This document shows, one piece after another, positions 19,473-28,775 of a stretch of DNA of 37,773 bases. How positions within the stretch are numbered: the first letter of the stretch is position 1; each line of letters opens with the position of its first letter. Under the pieces are notes generated by a model. It was not told the origin of the DNA. It did no database searches and was given only the letters and a program-made list of their open reading frames with translations. The stretch comes from Chara braunii (lineage: Eukaryota > Streptophyta > Charophyceae > Charales > Characeae), in contig BFEA01000110.1 in NCBI GenBank assembly GCA_003427395.1, positions 3,203,953 through 3,241,725 on the forward strand, read 5' to 3'. The position numbers and the translations under genes were made by a program.

Positions 19473-19583
19473 CTACCAGCTTCACCCGAATAGAACGCCC
19501 GGTAATTATTGTCGTATCTGGACTGAAAGTTGCACCAAATACGGCTATAATGACAGGGCGTTCTATTCGGGTGAAGACAGTAG
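19473..19583. mobile_element. 111-bp foldback MITE, copy A
   Basis: The arms are about 49 bp and nearly perfect inverse copies. The left begins CTACCAGCTTCACCCGAATA and the right ends TTCGGGTGAAGACAGTAG. The centre is CTGGACTGAAAGTTGCACC. Nine relatives lie in the window with the arm consensus CTACCGTCTTCACCCGAATA then GAACGCCCGGTCATTATAGC. There is no coding capacity, and no clear target duplication was found. Confidence 0.85.
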
Positions 19584-19784
19584 GCAGAGTCTTGTTTGAC
19601 GGAAAAGACGTGAACGCCCTACCATCTTCCCATCTCCCCACGGACCCTGATCGTGAATGTATACAAGCTATCTTTCCGGTCGGATACGGTCATGATGAGG
19701 GCGCATTGCATTTGGAGCAAGACGGTAGGCAATTGGGCAGTTTCCAACAGTGAATGAAGGACGCGCCCTAAGGCTGTCCTCAAA

Positions 19785-19902
19785 CCACCGTCTTCACTCG
19801 AGCAGAACACTCTGTTGTTATTGCCGTATGCCGTATCTGGACTGAAACTTTTACCAAATACCGCTATAGTGACCAGGCGTTCTATTTGGGTGAAGACGGT
19901 AG
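19785..19902. mobile_element. foldback MITE, copy B
   Basis: Same family as 19473-19583. The left arm is more diverged (CCACCGTCTTCACTCGAGCA, with GCCGTAT duplicated) while the right arm is canonical (TTTGGGTGAAGACGGTAG). Length is about 118 bp because of the small duplication. Confidence 0.8.
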
Positions 19903-20162
19903 GGCTTTCGGGACTTAATGTAACTGTCATGGTAAGCCAGATACATCCCAGGAAAGTCTTAGCGCGAGTATGCCTAAAGGTCCTAGGTCCCAGTATAAAT
20001 CCCAGGTCCCAGTATAGCCTGAAAGGTTGGAAGTGTGGTGCCGCAGGACCACCGATTGGGACAGTTCCAGATGACAATGACCAGATTCTGAAGAACCTGG
20101 CTGTTGGGGCTTCTGCATCTGCCTGGTCTGTCACCATCTTTTTTCTCTACTCTTACTAAAGC

Positions 20163-20205
20163 GTAAGCCGGGTCTCGCGTGACGCCCCCGCGAGGCCCGG
20201 CTTAC
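20163..20205. repeat. 17-bp GC-rich hairpin
   Basis: GTAAGCCGGGTCTCGCG (20163-20179) and CGCGAGGCCCGGCTTAC (20189-20205) are inverse copies with one mismatch around a short C-rich loop. It would be a very stable hairpin in DNA or RNA. Confidence 0.85.
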
Positions 20206-20277
20206 AGTGTTGGGAAAGCACTTGGGACAAGGGACGCGGGCCCATCAGAAACGGTCACGGCTGGCTTCGGCGCATGT

Positions 20278-20467
20278 TCGAATACAAGGACATAGCAGGC
20301 AGGCGCGGTGCTGGAAGTGATCTGTCGAAGCCTCTTCCCTCTACTCTGTATCTGTCCATATTTTAGCGGAATTCGAAAACAAGGACATAGCAGGCAGGCG
20401 CGGTGCTGGAAGTGATCTGTCGAAGTCTCTTCCCTCTACTCTGTATCTGTCCATATTTTAGCGGAAT
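20278..20467. repeat. 95-bp tandem duplication
   Basis: A unit containing GGACATAGCAGGCAGGCG, then GTGCTGGAAGTGATCTGTCG, then CTGTATCTGTCCATATTTTAG occurs at 20278-20372 and 20373-20467 with very few differences. The end of the unit resembles the ATCTGCCCATGTTCTAGCAG repeat found at 21245 and 21430. Confidence 0.9.
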
Positions 20468-20694
20468 ATTCGCTCTCCGTTTGCACAATTGTGGTGAGCA
20501 GAAGTAGTTTCCTTTTTTTTTTCGTCGTTTTCCTTTTAGATTCGTTTTTCCTTTTTCGTCTTTTTCCTGCGAGCGTGGGAGATCCAGTGGAGGGCCGTGT
20601 AGATTCGTTTTTTTTTGGGGGGGGGTCTTTTTCTGATGTCATCCCACAGCAAGCAGGCCTCACGTCTTGCTCAAAAGACAGAAAATTGGTCTCC

Positions 20695-21145
20695 CTCCAC
20701 TACTATCTGCTGTACGCAATTTCGTATAGCGGCCGTATAGCTCTGTCAGAGCTAAAAAGAACGTATAAAACCTGGCGTCGCTCCACTTACTATCTGCTAT
20801 ACGAGTCTCCATTTCCTGATTTCACTATAAAACACCCTTACAGCACTACAAGACAGCAATTTGTCGGCCCAAACTCCAGGTGCTCCATACGATTTCGCTG
20901 TAGAACGCCGATCTCCTTTGACCACCCGCCGAGTAACGACTTTTGCCGGCTCGGAACTATACGGGATCGTATGGTGAATTTGGAGGGTGAAAAAAAAAAA
21001 AAAAAGAATTTGGAGGGCGCCATGATGACGCCGCCATCTGACAACTATACGGTGATTTTTTGCGAAGGTACATTTCAGATGCGAAGTGGAGCAGTGTCCC
21101 ACTATCCGAAATCATTCAGCAGATAGTAGTGGAGCGAGACCCAAT
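20695..21145. mobile_element. TIR element, ~451 bp
   Basis: The left end ATTGGTCTCCCTCCACTACT (20695-20714) plus ATCTGCTG matches in inverse the right end (21107-21145), which contains CAGCAGATAGTAGTGGAGCG and ends GACCCAAT. The TIRs are about 39 bp with a few mismatches. A partial third copy of the end (CGCTCCACTTACTATCTGC) lies at 20777-20799. There is no transposase frame, so it is non-autonomous. No target duplication is obvious. Confidence 0.65.
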
Positions 21146-21580
21146 ATGGCGGTGTATCTTTTGACCTTTTAGCAGAAGATTCAAGATTCATTTTAAATTT
21201 TTGCTCCACTACGCAAGACGCAGAAAAGACAAAAAATATGGCTGGGCATCTGCCCATGTTCTAGCAGAAGATTCGTTCTATTTTTTCCACGTTTGGTGAG
21301 TAGTGGAGGGAGGCCCAATCTCACAGTTGTACTCTTAGGCCTACTCTCCACTGCTCACAGGTGTACTCTAGCACCTCGCTCCCCTAATCAGTATGTAGTA
21401 TGTGCACAAAAGACAAAACATATGGCCATGTATCTGCCCATGTTCTAGCAGAAGATTCATTCTCATTTTGCACATTTTGTGAGCAGTGAGCCAGGCCCTG
21501 AGTAGTTTTCTTTTTTAATAGGTGGTGTATGAGAATGAACTTTCTGCTAGAACATGGGCAGATACATGCATGTGGTGAGT
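21146..21580. repeat. repeated ATCTGCCCATGTTCTAGCAG units and a foldback
   Basis: Related units at about 21150, 21245 and 21430 share TATCTGCCCATGTTCTAGCAG and AAGATTCATTCT, followed by a TTTGTGAGYAGTGGAG-like phrase. A fourth copy is inverted (about 21532-21573), so 21434-21475 and 21532-21573 form a ~40-bp stem around a ~56-bp loop. The 95-bp duplication at 20278-20467 ends with a decayed relative of the same phrase. Confidence 0.7.
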
Positions 21581-22091
21581 TGTCAGAGCCCTGGCCTCCG
21601 CCATCTGAAAGCGCAGCTTCTTTTTTTTTTTTTTTTTTTTTTTTTTCAAACGCCCAGGTTGTGGTAGAGGCAGGGTATCAGGCACAGGACAACTCTCTGG
21701 AATGCAGCTACTCGAAGCTCGGAGTGACCACACAAGGTCCTCTGGACCTTTCCTAGACGGAGACCCCTAAGGGTTTACAACCCTAAATCCTATCGCAGGT
21801 CGTATCCCGTCCACATCTGCCAGCTTGCCGCTACGAGATCGGGTTCTGCCAGCAGGTGTTGCTCCCCACCAATAGAACATAGCCTCGAAAAAAGGGGAAA
21901 AAAAAAAAGAAAAAAAAAAGAGATCGGCTTCTGCCCCAGCAGCTCCAATCTCAACTGGGTGTATTGCGGGCCTACTATATGCAGCTTTGTCCCACACCCA
22001 TTGACCGGCAGATCCCTGGCCAATCCCTGGCCAATCCCCCCTTGGACGGGTGTAGAGGGCCCTTCCCTCCCTCCTACTAATGTACAGTACC

Positions 22092-22202
22092 CTACAGTCT
22101 TCCCCCGAATACAACGCACGGTCATTATAGCTGTATTTGATGCATCTTTCAGTCTAGATACAGCTATAAATACCGTACGTTGTATTCGGGGGAAGACTGT
22201 AG
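22092..22202. mobile_element. foldback MITE, copy C (variant subfamily)
   Basis: 111 bp. The arms start CTACAGTCTTCCCCCGAATA and end TTCGGGGGAAGACTGTAG, with CAACGCACGG replacing GAACGCCCGG. Changes are matched on both arms, so this is a distinct subfamily shared with the copy at 25785-25862 and not random decay. Confidence 0.85.
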
Positions 22203-22282
22203 TCCCTTCTATCCTACCCACTAATCGGGAGACAAGCCCAGTACAGCTCTAACCAAGCCATACTTTATCAGCATCCCCTTTA

Positions 22283-22393
22283 CTACCGTCTTCACCCGAA
22301 TAGAACACCCGGTCATTATCGCTGTATTTACACTTGAATGTGGCCCAAATACAGCTATAATGACCGGGCGTTCTATTCGGGTGAAGGCGGTAG
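22283..22393. mobile_element. foldback MITE, copy D (closest to consensus)
   Basis: 111 bp with arms that are almost perfect inverse copies (CTACCGTCTTCACCCGAATA to TTCGGGTGAAGGCGGTAG). It lies only 80 bp from copy C. Confidence 0.9.
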
Positions 22394-22928
22394 TCCCACC
22401 TACTCTTCTCCGCGTCCCATAGCCTACCCTTGGATGGTCCCGATGGTCCCTGGGCCAACTCAGGACCCTGATGACGGGGCTATGAAGAACACCCCAATGT
22501 CTGTCTACATACTGCCTAGAGACGACCAGCCGGCTAGGTGGTCCTACTCCACGAGACAAGCATAACCGCCAGTGTTTTTTTTTTTTTAAGCCCCTCTTGG
22601 CCCCCGCCATGTCTGCGGCGGGCATCCTCTTGTTTTCTTAAAGAAAGCTGCAGTTTTATTATATGAACGATCAATGAGGACGGGAATTCCTCTACATCTC
22701 AACCCGGATATTGCTGGGCCCATTACCCAGGTTTGGCTTGTGCTGGAAACCGGGTCCAGCGCCCCAATATCGGTAACTTCGAAGCAAAAAAAAAAAAGGA
22801 CAAATAAAGCACAAAGTTACAAACAGAAATAAGAGGAAAAATCTATGCTACGGTCACCCACGGAAGTTTAGCCAGTCTAATGTTTACCCTTAACCTTCTG
22901 CAGTATCCGCTTTCCCCCTCTTGAAACC

Positions 22929-23026
22929 CTACCATCTTCACCCGAATAGAACGCCCAGTCATTATAGCTATATTTGGCACAACTTTTGGTCCAGATGCAG
23001 CTATAATGACCAGGCGAAGACGGTAG
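22929..23026. mobile_element. foldback MITE, copy E with deletion
   Basis: 98 bp. The left arm is intact (CTACCATCTTCACCCGAATA) but the right arm reads GACCAGGCGAAGACGGTAG, having lost about 13 bases of the GTTCTATTCGGGT segment. It lies just upstream of the telomere-like repeats. Confidence 0.85.
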
Positions 23027-23041
23027 GCATCTTTAAACTTA

Positions 23042-23064
23042 TAAACCCTAAACCCTAAACCCTA
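23042..23064. repeat. interstitial plant-type telomere repeat
   Basis: Three consecutive AAACCCT units followed by AC, i.e. the Arabidopsis-type telomere sequence TTTAGGG on the other strand. It lies 16 bp from MITE copy E. It could be a telomere insertion at a repaired break or a short telo-box. Confidence 0.75.
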
Positions 23065-23831
23065 CCTCCTGCTGTGTCTTATCCGTTCTTCTTCTTTCAG
23101 TCAAAACTGAGATTCGGACTCTCACTTCAAAGAAAAAGAAGGAAAAAAAAAAAATCAGTCCTTGACTGCTCAAAGGTCTTCTGATTTCCAGCAGTTGTTC
23201 ATGAATATCGTTGTTTTTGTTTTTTTTTTGCTTTTTTTGTTTTTTTTTTTAGAGCTTCCTACAGCAGCAACACTAGGGGAGGTGATAAAGACCCCACCTT
23301 CCCTAGTGGCCCTCCAGTAGAAGACTCCATCTATTGGTGGGGAGCTGCACCTGGTCTGGAGATCGGGTCCAGCGTCCCTCATCGTACATCTGATGGTGCT
23401 GGAGAACAGAAGCACTGTTGCCTGTAAACTGAGGGGATAGCACTTGGTGCCCATTGTCCATCCTCTACCTATCCTAGCAGTCTCAGCCAAAGCCGGGTAA
23501 TTGCCCCGGTTATATCATCTGTTCAGGACTTTTGCTCAAGGGACACTGGGCCGGGTTCCCAGCACGTGTCGCTCCCGACGAATAAACCGGAGCATTGTCC
23601 CTAAAAAAAAAAAAAAAAAAAGTTTCCTTGAGTGCATGCCATCGTTACATTTGGCCCAGGGTATGTGGGCGGATCCCAGATGGCTGGACTTTCTGGATCT
23701 GAACTGTGTGGACGGTGGGTTTAGTGTCCCGATATGTCGGGGTCTTAAACTACCACCAGCACCTCCGAGCCTCTTTTGCCTGAGGAGGATTTTTGTACTG
23801 CACGGAGTGCACGCCAAAAAAGATATGAACC

Positions 23832-24480
23832 ATGGTCGGTCAGGTGGTCAGTCGCTCGGTGGGTTGCTTGGTCTCCAGGTTGGTTGGTTGGTTGGCTGGT
23901 TGGCTGGTTGGCTGTTTGGCTGTTTGGTTGGTTGGTTGGTTGGTTGGTTGGTTGGTTGATCAGTTGGTCGGTTGGTCGGTCGCTCAGTCAGTCCGTCAGG
24001 CCGGTCGGGCGGGCTGGTCGGTCAGGTGGTCAGTCGTTCGGTGGGTTGTGCTGTCTCCAGGTCAGTCGACCTGTGAGTTGGTCGCTCATTGTGTCAAGTG
24101 GTCAGTCAGACGATCAGCCAGTTGGTCGGTTGGGTTGTTGGTCAGTCAATCAGTTGGTTGGTTGATTGGTCGGTCAGTCGGGTCAGGCTGGTCGAGCGGG
24201 CTGGTCGATCAGGCGGTCAGTCGCTTGGTGGGTTGTTCGGTCTCCAGGTCGGTCGCTCTGTGAATTGGTCGGTCAGTGGGTCAAGTGGTCAGTCAGACGG
24301 TCAGCCGGTTGGTTGGTTGGTTCGGTTGGTTCGGTTGGTAGATGTTATGAATTCATCATTTGATCCGTCAATTGGTCGACCAATTGGTTGATTGATTGGT
24401 CAGTCCATCCATCCATCAAACAATTAATCGATCGGTCAAGCGATCAGTCAATCGATCAGCCAATTGATGGTCGACACTTG
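23832..24480. repeat. GGTTGGTT/GGTCAGTC minisatellite with higher-order repeat
   Basis: A degenerate four-base repeat (GGTT, GGTC, GGCT) fills the region, densest at 23878-23957. A higher-order unit with GTCAGGTGGTCAGTCGCTCG, GTGGGTTG and TCTCCAGGTC recurs at about 23838, 24019 and 24203, giving a ~183-bp period. The long frames (23501-23959, 23776-24165, 23832-24263) are translations of this repeat. Confidence 0.9.
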
Positions 24481-24656
24481 GCGTCTGGTAACACAAAACC
24501 CGAGCATTTTGCCAGTAGCTGCGCCTCCCTTTTCTTCTTCCCACACCCCCACCAAGTAACAGCAGTGTCTAAGGCCGACACTCTACCACACACCACACAC
24601 AACCCACTCACACACACTCTCACACACTCTCACACCCGTGTTGGTAAAGACCGTAC

Positions 24657-24788
24657 TCGTACTGACCAGGGGGAAGCAAGACTGCTATCTTAGCTGGTTG
24701 GCACCAAGCGTGCACAAGGAAGTTAGTGGGGTTTGAACCCGCGACCTCCTGAATGACACTTACGTGCCTAACCAACTGAGCTAGGTCA
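24657..24788 (-). mobile_element. tRNA-derived SINE, copy 3
   Basis: On the minus strand the head (24788-24725) has A box TAGCTCAGTTGG and B box GGGTTCAAACC, and shares CATTCAGGAGGTC with copies 1 and 2. The body down to 24657 has CCAGCTAAGATAGCAGTCTTGC followed by a C-run, matching copy 2. It is truncated at the body end. A (TTA)n run follows on the head side (24807-24836). Confidence 0.7.
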
Positions 24789-24804
24789 TTATTGCTGCAC
24801 AGCA

Positions 24805-24806
<2 letters not shown>

Positions 24807-24836
<30 letters not shown>
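24807..24836. repeat. (TTA)n microsatellite
   Basis: About ten TTA units next to the SINE head. Confidence 0.95.
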
Positions 24837-24838
<2 letters not shown>

Positions 24839-25784
24839 ATGAACAGCCCGTGCTGGTGGTAGGGGTGCTGTTAGGAGCAGACACCACTATCACTCTCGGA
24901 GAGGCTCCAGCTATTGGTGGGGAGCAAAAAAAAAGGTCCCAGCAAAAAAAAAAGGAAAAAAAAATACGTTATGCAGAAAAATAAACTGAACAACGTTTGC
25001 CTCAGGGTCACATGGAAATTATGTACAATTTTTTTTTTCTTTTCTTGGCACGGCCGGCAAGTGGTCCCGGGCCACTCTGGTAGCCTAGCTTGTTTCCTTA
25101 AACCACCAGTACTTGGCCCAGCTATCGGCCGCCGGAAAAAATAGAGTAGAAACGTTTCTAGTTGGATGAATTTGGGCGCTCCTGTAGTGGCCCGTACGTT
25201 TCCTAAAATCGCGTAGCATTAACGGGCACGACTTTAGGAAGTACTGGTGGTTTAAATCGAGAGTTCTTTTTTTGTCAAGGGTCTTACCGCTCATGAGATG
25301 CCCCCCACCCTTCCTCTCGTCAATTTGCTGTGGCGTACCTCCACGCCCCCATTCCCACCTCACTGACTACCACTCAGGACCATCAACCTTCTACCATCTT
25401 GGCGGGGTGACCTGACCGGACAGCGGTTGCGGGCGTCAGGGCTGCTGAACAGGAATTCCGCTCAGCCCTGGTTGAAGCAATTTTTTTGTTAGAACGAGCC
25501 CTGTTGTATGGGTATTGGCTGAAAAAGTCGAAAACAAAAGGAGAAGGAAAAAAAGGTCATGTGTCTGCCACCCTCTTCTCCTCCCCCCCCTTTGCCTACC
25601 AGAAAAAAAGGGTCATGCAGTTGTGATTTAGTTTCTTTTTCTTTTTTCCTTTTTTTTTTAAAACCAAGCAGCCACTTTCTATTGTTGGGGACAACACCTG
25701 CCGAGAGAACCGGCCTCAGCATCCTTGTGAACAGCACTGTAAGAACACTGACCCTTTCCCGCGTTACGGCCCGGGTACCCCCTG

Positions 25785-25862
25785 CTACCTTCTTCCCCCA
25801 AATAAGATACCGCAAATACAGCTATAATGACCGCGTATGTTGTATTCGGGCGAAGAAGGTAG
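25785..25862. mobile_element. foldback MITE, copy F (internally deleted)
   Basis: 78 bp. The ends are CTACCTTCTTCCCCCAAATA and TTCGGGCGAAGAAGGTAG. The left arm breaks off after about 30 bases and joins the right arm (CGCAAATACAGCTATAATG), so the centre is missing. The GTTGTATTCGGG form ties it to the variant subfamily of copy C. Confidence 0.8.
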
Positions 25863-26021
25863 CATTGATTGCTTCTCGTAAGAAGGATTGACTGGCAGTT
25901 AAGCTCATTCTTTTCAGACTGTCCCTGGCCCCTATCGTTTCTACGCAAATTCTACCCTTTAAAAAAACAAGCCCAAAAATCAGCCAGGGGTTGCCTTCTC
26001 ATTCACAACTGCCTACTGTCA

Positions 26022-26195
26022 AAACTTTAACCGTTCAACCTGTGGCTAAACTTTAACCGTTCAACCTGTGGCTAAACTTTAACCGTTCAACCTGTGGCTA
26101 AACTTTANCCGTTCAACCTGTGGCTAAACTTTAGCCGTTCAACCTGTGGCTAAACTTTAACCGTTCAACCTGTGGCTAAACTTTAACCGTTCAAC
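26022..26195. repeat. 26-bp tandem array, 6.7 units
   Basis: The unit AAACTTTAACCGTTCAACC plus TGTGGCT is repeated six full times and once partly, with almost no variation (one A/G change; one N at 26108). It ends 549 bp before exon 3. Such identity suggests recent expansion. Confidence 0.95.
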
Positions 26196-26744
26196 TGTAC
26201 CTCCTACAATGCTCTTGGACCGAGTTCACCCCCCCCGAGCTGAACTCATTGTTATTTATCCACTGTCGCTGGTCCACCACTTCAGTTTGCGTCAGTTTCC
26301 CATCCGAGGTCCCTACTTTTCCTCTTCTCCAAGTGTGTCCTTCACGAACGAATGTGGCTCTGATCTCCTGCTGCTTATCTGGCCGGCTCTTGAGTCGCCT
26401 TTTCAATTTTGCCAGTCTGTGATGCACTCAACTTTTTTGCAGCATTTGCCGGATTCCTTCCCACCCACGCTTTCCCAAACCGAACATAACTCTCTGGTTC
26501 TTTGTTTGCTTAGATTGCCAAGCCGAGTAAAGCCATTGCTGCTCTGAAGGCCTCAAACTGCTACTGTTGAACATGGCCCCAGCCTTGTGGAGAATTGTTT
26601 GTCACGTACTCCGAAACGTTCGGAGCCCGCGTGCTGTCGATAAAATTAAATCGGCAGCCGCCGTCGCGTTCGGCCTTCGAAAGAGGCCCGCGGCTGATGT
26701 ATGGCATGTGCTGGTGCTTTAAGGTTTCCGTTGGTTTGCTGCAG
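26196..26744. other. no gene recognised upstream of exon 3
   Basis: Intron sequence. An open frame runs from ATG 26595 through the splice acceptor into exon 3, but its first 50 codons have no domain match and the conserved kinase sequence begins exactly at the acceptor, so this start is rejected. Confidence 0.6.
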
Positions 26745-28133
26745 GACACAGGAGTCGGGGTACCACCAGAGAGATTGGATGCTATCTTCCGCCCGTTCAG
26801 CCAAGAGTGCCGTCCATGGAATTTGCGGCGCCACGCAGGGATGGGAATGAGTCTTTCGGTCTCACACTCTCTGGTTAAGGCAATGGGTGGCGATATCAAT
26901 TGCGTGACCATGCCAGGCATGGGTTCCGTGCTGCAAATGCGGCTTCCGTTCCGGGTCGCTGTGTCGAAGCGGTTCCAGTTGAGCAGACACAGTCAGGGAG
27001 GAAACGACGGGGATCACGGGGTGGCGGCAGCCGGCGGCATGGGATCCCGATATATGTTGATGCCAACGGACAGGTCAAATTTTTCATTGGTAGGCGCCAA
27101 AGTGCCGAATGCGCTCATGTCTGAGGTTTCTGAAGGCCGCGAGCTTCTCTGCGGAATGTGTGTGTGCTTGGTAGACGACAATGTGGTGCGGAGAAATGTC
27201 GTCCTCTACTTCTTGCGAAGACTTGGAGTGCGTTCCTTGCGTGTCAAAGACATGGAGCAGGTTCCTGTCGCATATGAGCACGCTTTGGCGCGTGAAGCGG
27301 GGAACAAGAATGCTCGGCCTGCACGGCCGTCTGCTGCCGCCGCCGCTTCAGCATCCTGCCCCAATACTCAACAATCCACTTCGCTTTTGGAAGGAATTTT
27401 CGTCGTTCTTGCCGACGGAGACTTCCTTCTGAGTAAGAATGCTTACGTTAGGAACTGGCGGAATTTCGTGTTGCTGCAGTTGAGGGTCAAGGTCGCGCTC
27501 CACGGTCGGCGAATGGAATCTGAGCACCTTCAGATGGCAGCGATGTGCTTGAACAAGGAGGTGCAGGGGATGGCTCAGAAGTCCGGATTCCAGAATTCAA
27601 TCTTGAAACCGCTGACGACGAGGTCCTTGATGTTGTTCCTCGTGCACATTGTTTCGAATGCAAAAGGCGATCCCTTGGCAACCATAAGAGATGCTCTGAT
27701 GGAAACAGGGAGAGCAGTAACACCCAGATCAGAGGGTGCCGGTACCTCAGCTGAACAGGGAGGCTTGCCGTCCGAGGGCGCGCAGCCTGTGGGAACCGCA
27801 ATGAGGGAGCGGCGGGCCTCATTTGTTAGCGGAGTTAACAGTAGACGGTCTTCCTTTCTGGTGTCAGGCGTACCAAAACCAGGCAGCAAGGGTGGCATTC
27901 GCCGGCTGTCGGTTCCTGACAGAAGTTGGCCCATAGCTGAAGGGGACTCTGGCAGACGACCTTCCTACATGGACGGGCCAAGTTTCAAACGACCCGGCTC
28001 AGGCAGACGAGCTTCCAGTAGCGATGCAAGGAAAAGCTTCTTCACAGAGCTCATACGAGGCGGTTCCTTGTTGTCTCCGGATGCAAGCGTGGAATCTAAC
28101 TTGAAGGTGATGAGGGGAATGAGAGTACTCGTG
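26745..28133 (+). CDS. hybrid histidine kinase, exon C (G1/F/G2 boxes, degenerate receiver)
   Basis: These 463 codons complete the ATP-binding domain and contain a first receiver. Residues 1-20 are DTGVGVPPERLDAIFRPFSQ (G1 and F boxes). The G2 box is AGMGMSLSVS (31-40) where most kinases have GTGLGLSI, so two normally conserved positions differ. KAMGGD then PGMGS close the domain. The receiver-like region has CLVDDN (141-146), VVLADGD (220-226, with Asp at the usual phospho-acceptor place but no MP after it), a low-complexity Ala/Ser/Pro loop (about 190-212) and SILKPL (285-290, Lys-Pro). A degenerate receiver between kinase and true receiver is a hallmark of CRE1/AHK cytokinin receptors. A Ser/Arg-rich linker (about 310-450) ends in MRVLV, strand 1 of the next receiver. 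The acceptor is gctgcag|GAC and the donor GTG|gtgagt. Confidence 0.92.
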
Positions 28134-28361
28134 GTGAGTATTAAGGACTATTAACTTTTAAGTCGCAAAAAGATTGTAACTTGTAATAACGGAAGCAAGA
28201 AAACTTAGAAAAAGGCATCTTTGAAGAAAGGGGAAAACCTGGAAAAAGGGAAAAAAAAAAAAAGATAGACTCGAATTTCTCATCCCCCCCCCCTCAACTG
28301 ACTAGTCCTTCCCAACGTGGAACCCACGAGCCTGCAACGACCTCCTCGCGCACCTAGCCTA

Positions 28362-28398
28362 CCCCCTCCCCCTCCCCCTCCCCCTCCCCCTCCCCCTC
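28362..28398. repeat. (CCCCCT)n tract
   Basis: Six near-perfect CCCCCT units, i.e. (AGGGGG)n on the minus strand, suited to a three-tetrad-or-more G-quadruplex and an i-motif on the + strand. It lies about 230 bp after exon 3. Confidence 0.95.
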
Positions 28399-28664
28399 TA
28401 ATGCCAGGCCTTCGTCTTACCGCTCCAAACACTCACAAGTGCAAGCAACTGCTCCTACACCAAGCCGGCTCCCTGTCAAGAGAGCTCCCTTGTCTAGGCA
28501 ACGAGGACGCTCCCCAACCAGCGACGACGGTACAGCACTGTCCTGGCGTGAATATTACCTGCCAACTACAGGGCTCAACCAACCCAAAGGATGCATTGAT
28601 TGACATTTGAGCTCCCTGCTAGTTCCTAGTACCTACTGGAATAGACGAAAATCAAAGGAGAGAA

Positions 28665-28775
28665 ACTGACCAGGCAAATCATGAAAGATGGGAAACAAGA
28701 AGTGGAAAAAAAAAAAAAAAAAACTGCCCAGGCAAATCATGAAAGATGGGAAAGAAGAAGTGGGGAAAGAAAAAA
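28665..28775. repeat. 57-bp duplication with A-runs
   Basis: CCAGGCAAATCATGAAAGATG followed by GGAAAMAAGAAGTGG occurs at about 28669 and 28728, each followed by A-rich sequence. This is a recent tandem duplication. Confidence 0.85.

Larger units (their letters stand above)
18095..26744 (+). other. intron 2 of the histidine kinase gene (8,650 bp)
   Basis: It runs from GTAGGG to the acceptor ttgctgcag and joins GAG and GAC in phase 0, giving SVE then DTGVG. It contains a SINE with a TTC tail, six foldback MITE copies, a TIR element, telomeric repeats, a GGTT minisatellite, a SINE of the first family and a 26-bp array, listed separately. No other host gene was recognised inside it on either strand. 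Confidence 0.8.

Noticed and set aside
23501-24391. Gly/Trp/Leu/Val-rich frames that resemble membrane proteins
   Set aside because: They are the six-frame products of the GGTT minisatellite.
26022-26195. CRISPR-like regular repeat
   Set aside because: Units are directly adjacent with no unique spacers, and the context is eukaryotic.
26595-26744. In-frame upstream ATG that would start a protein before exon 3
   Set aside because: Conserved kinase sequence begins exactly at the splice acceptor 26744/26745 and joins perfectly to exon 2; the upstream codons show no family similarity.
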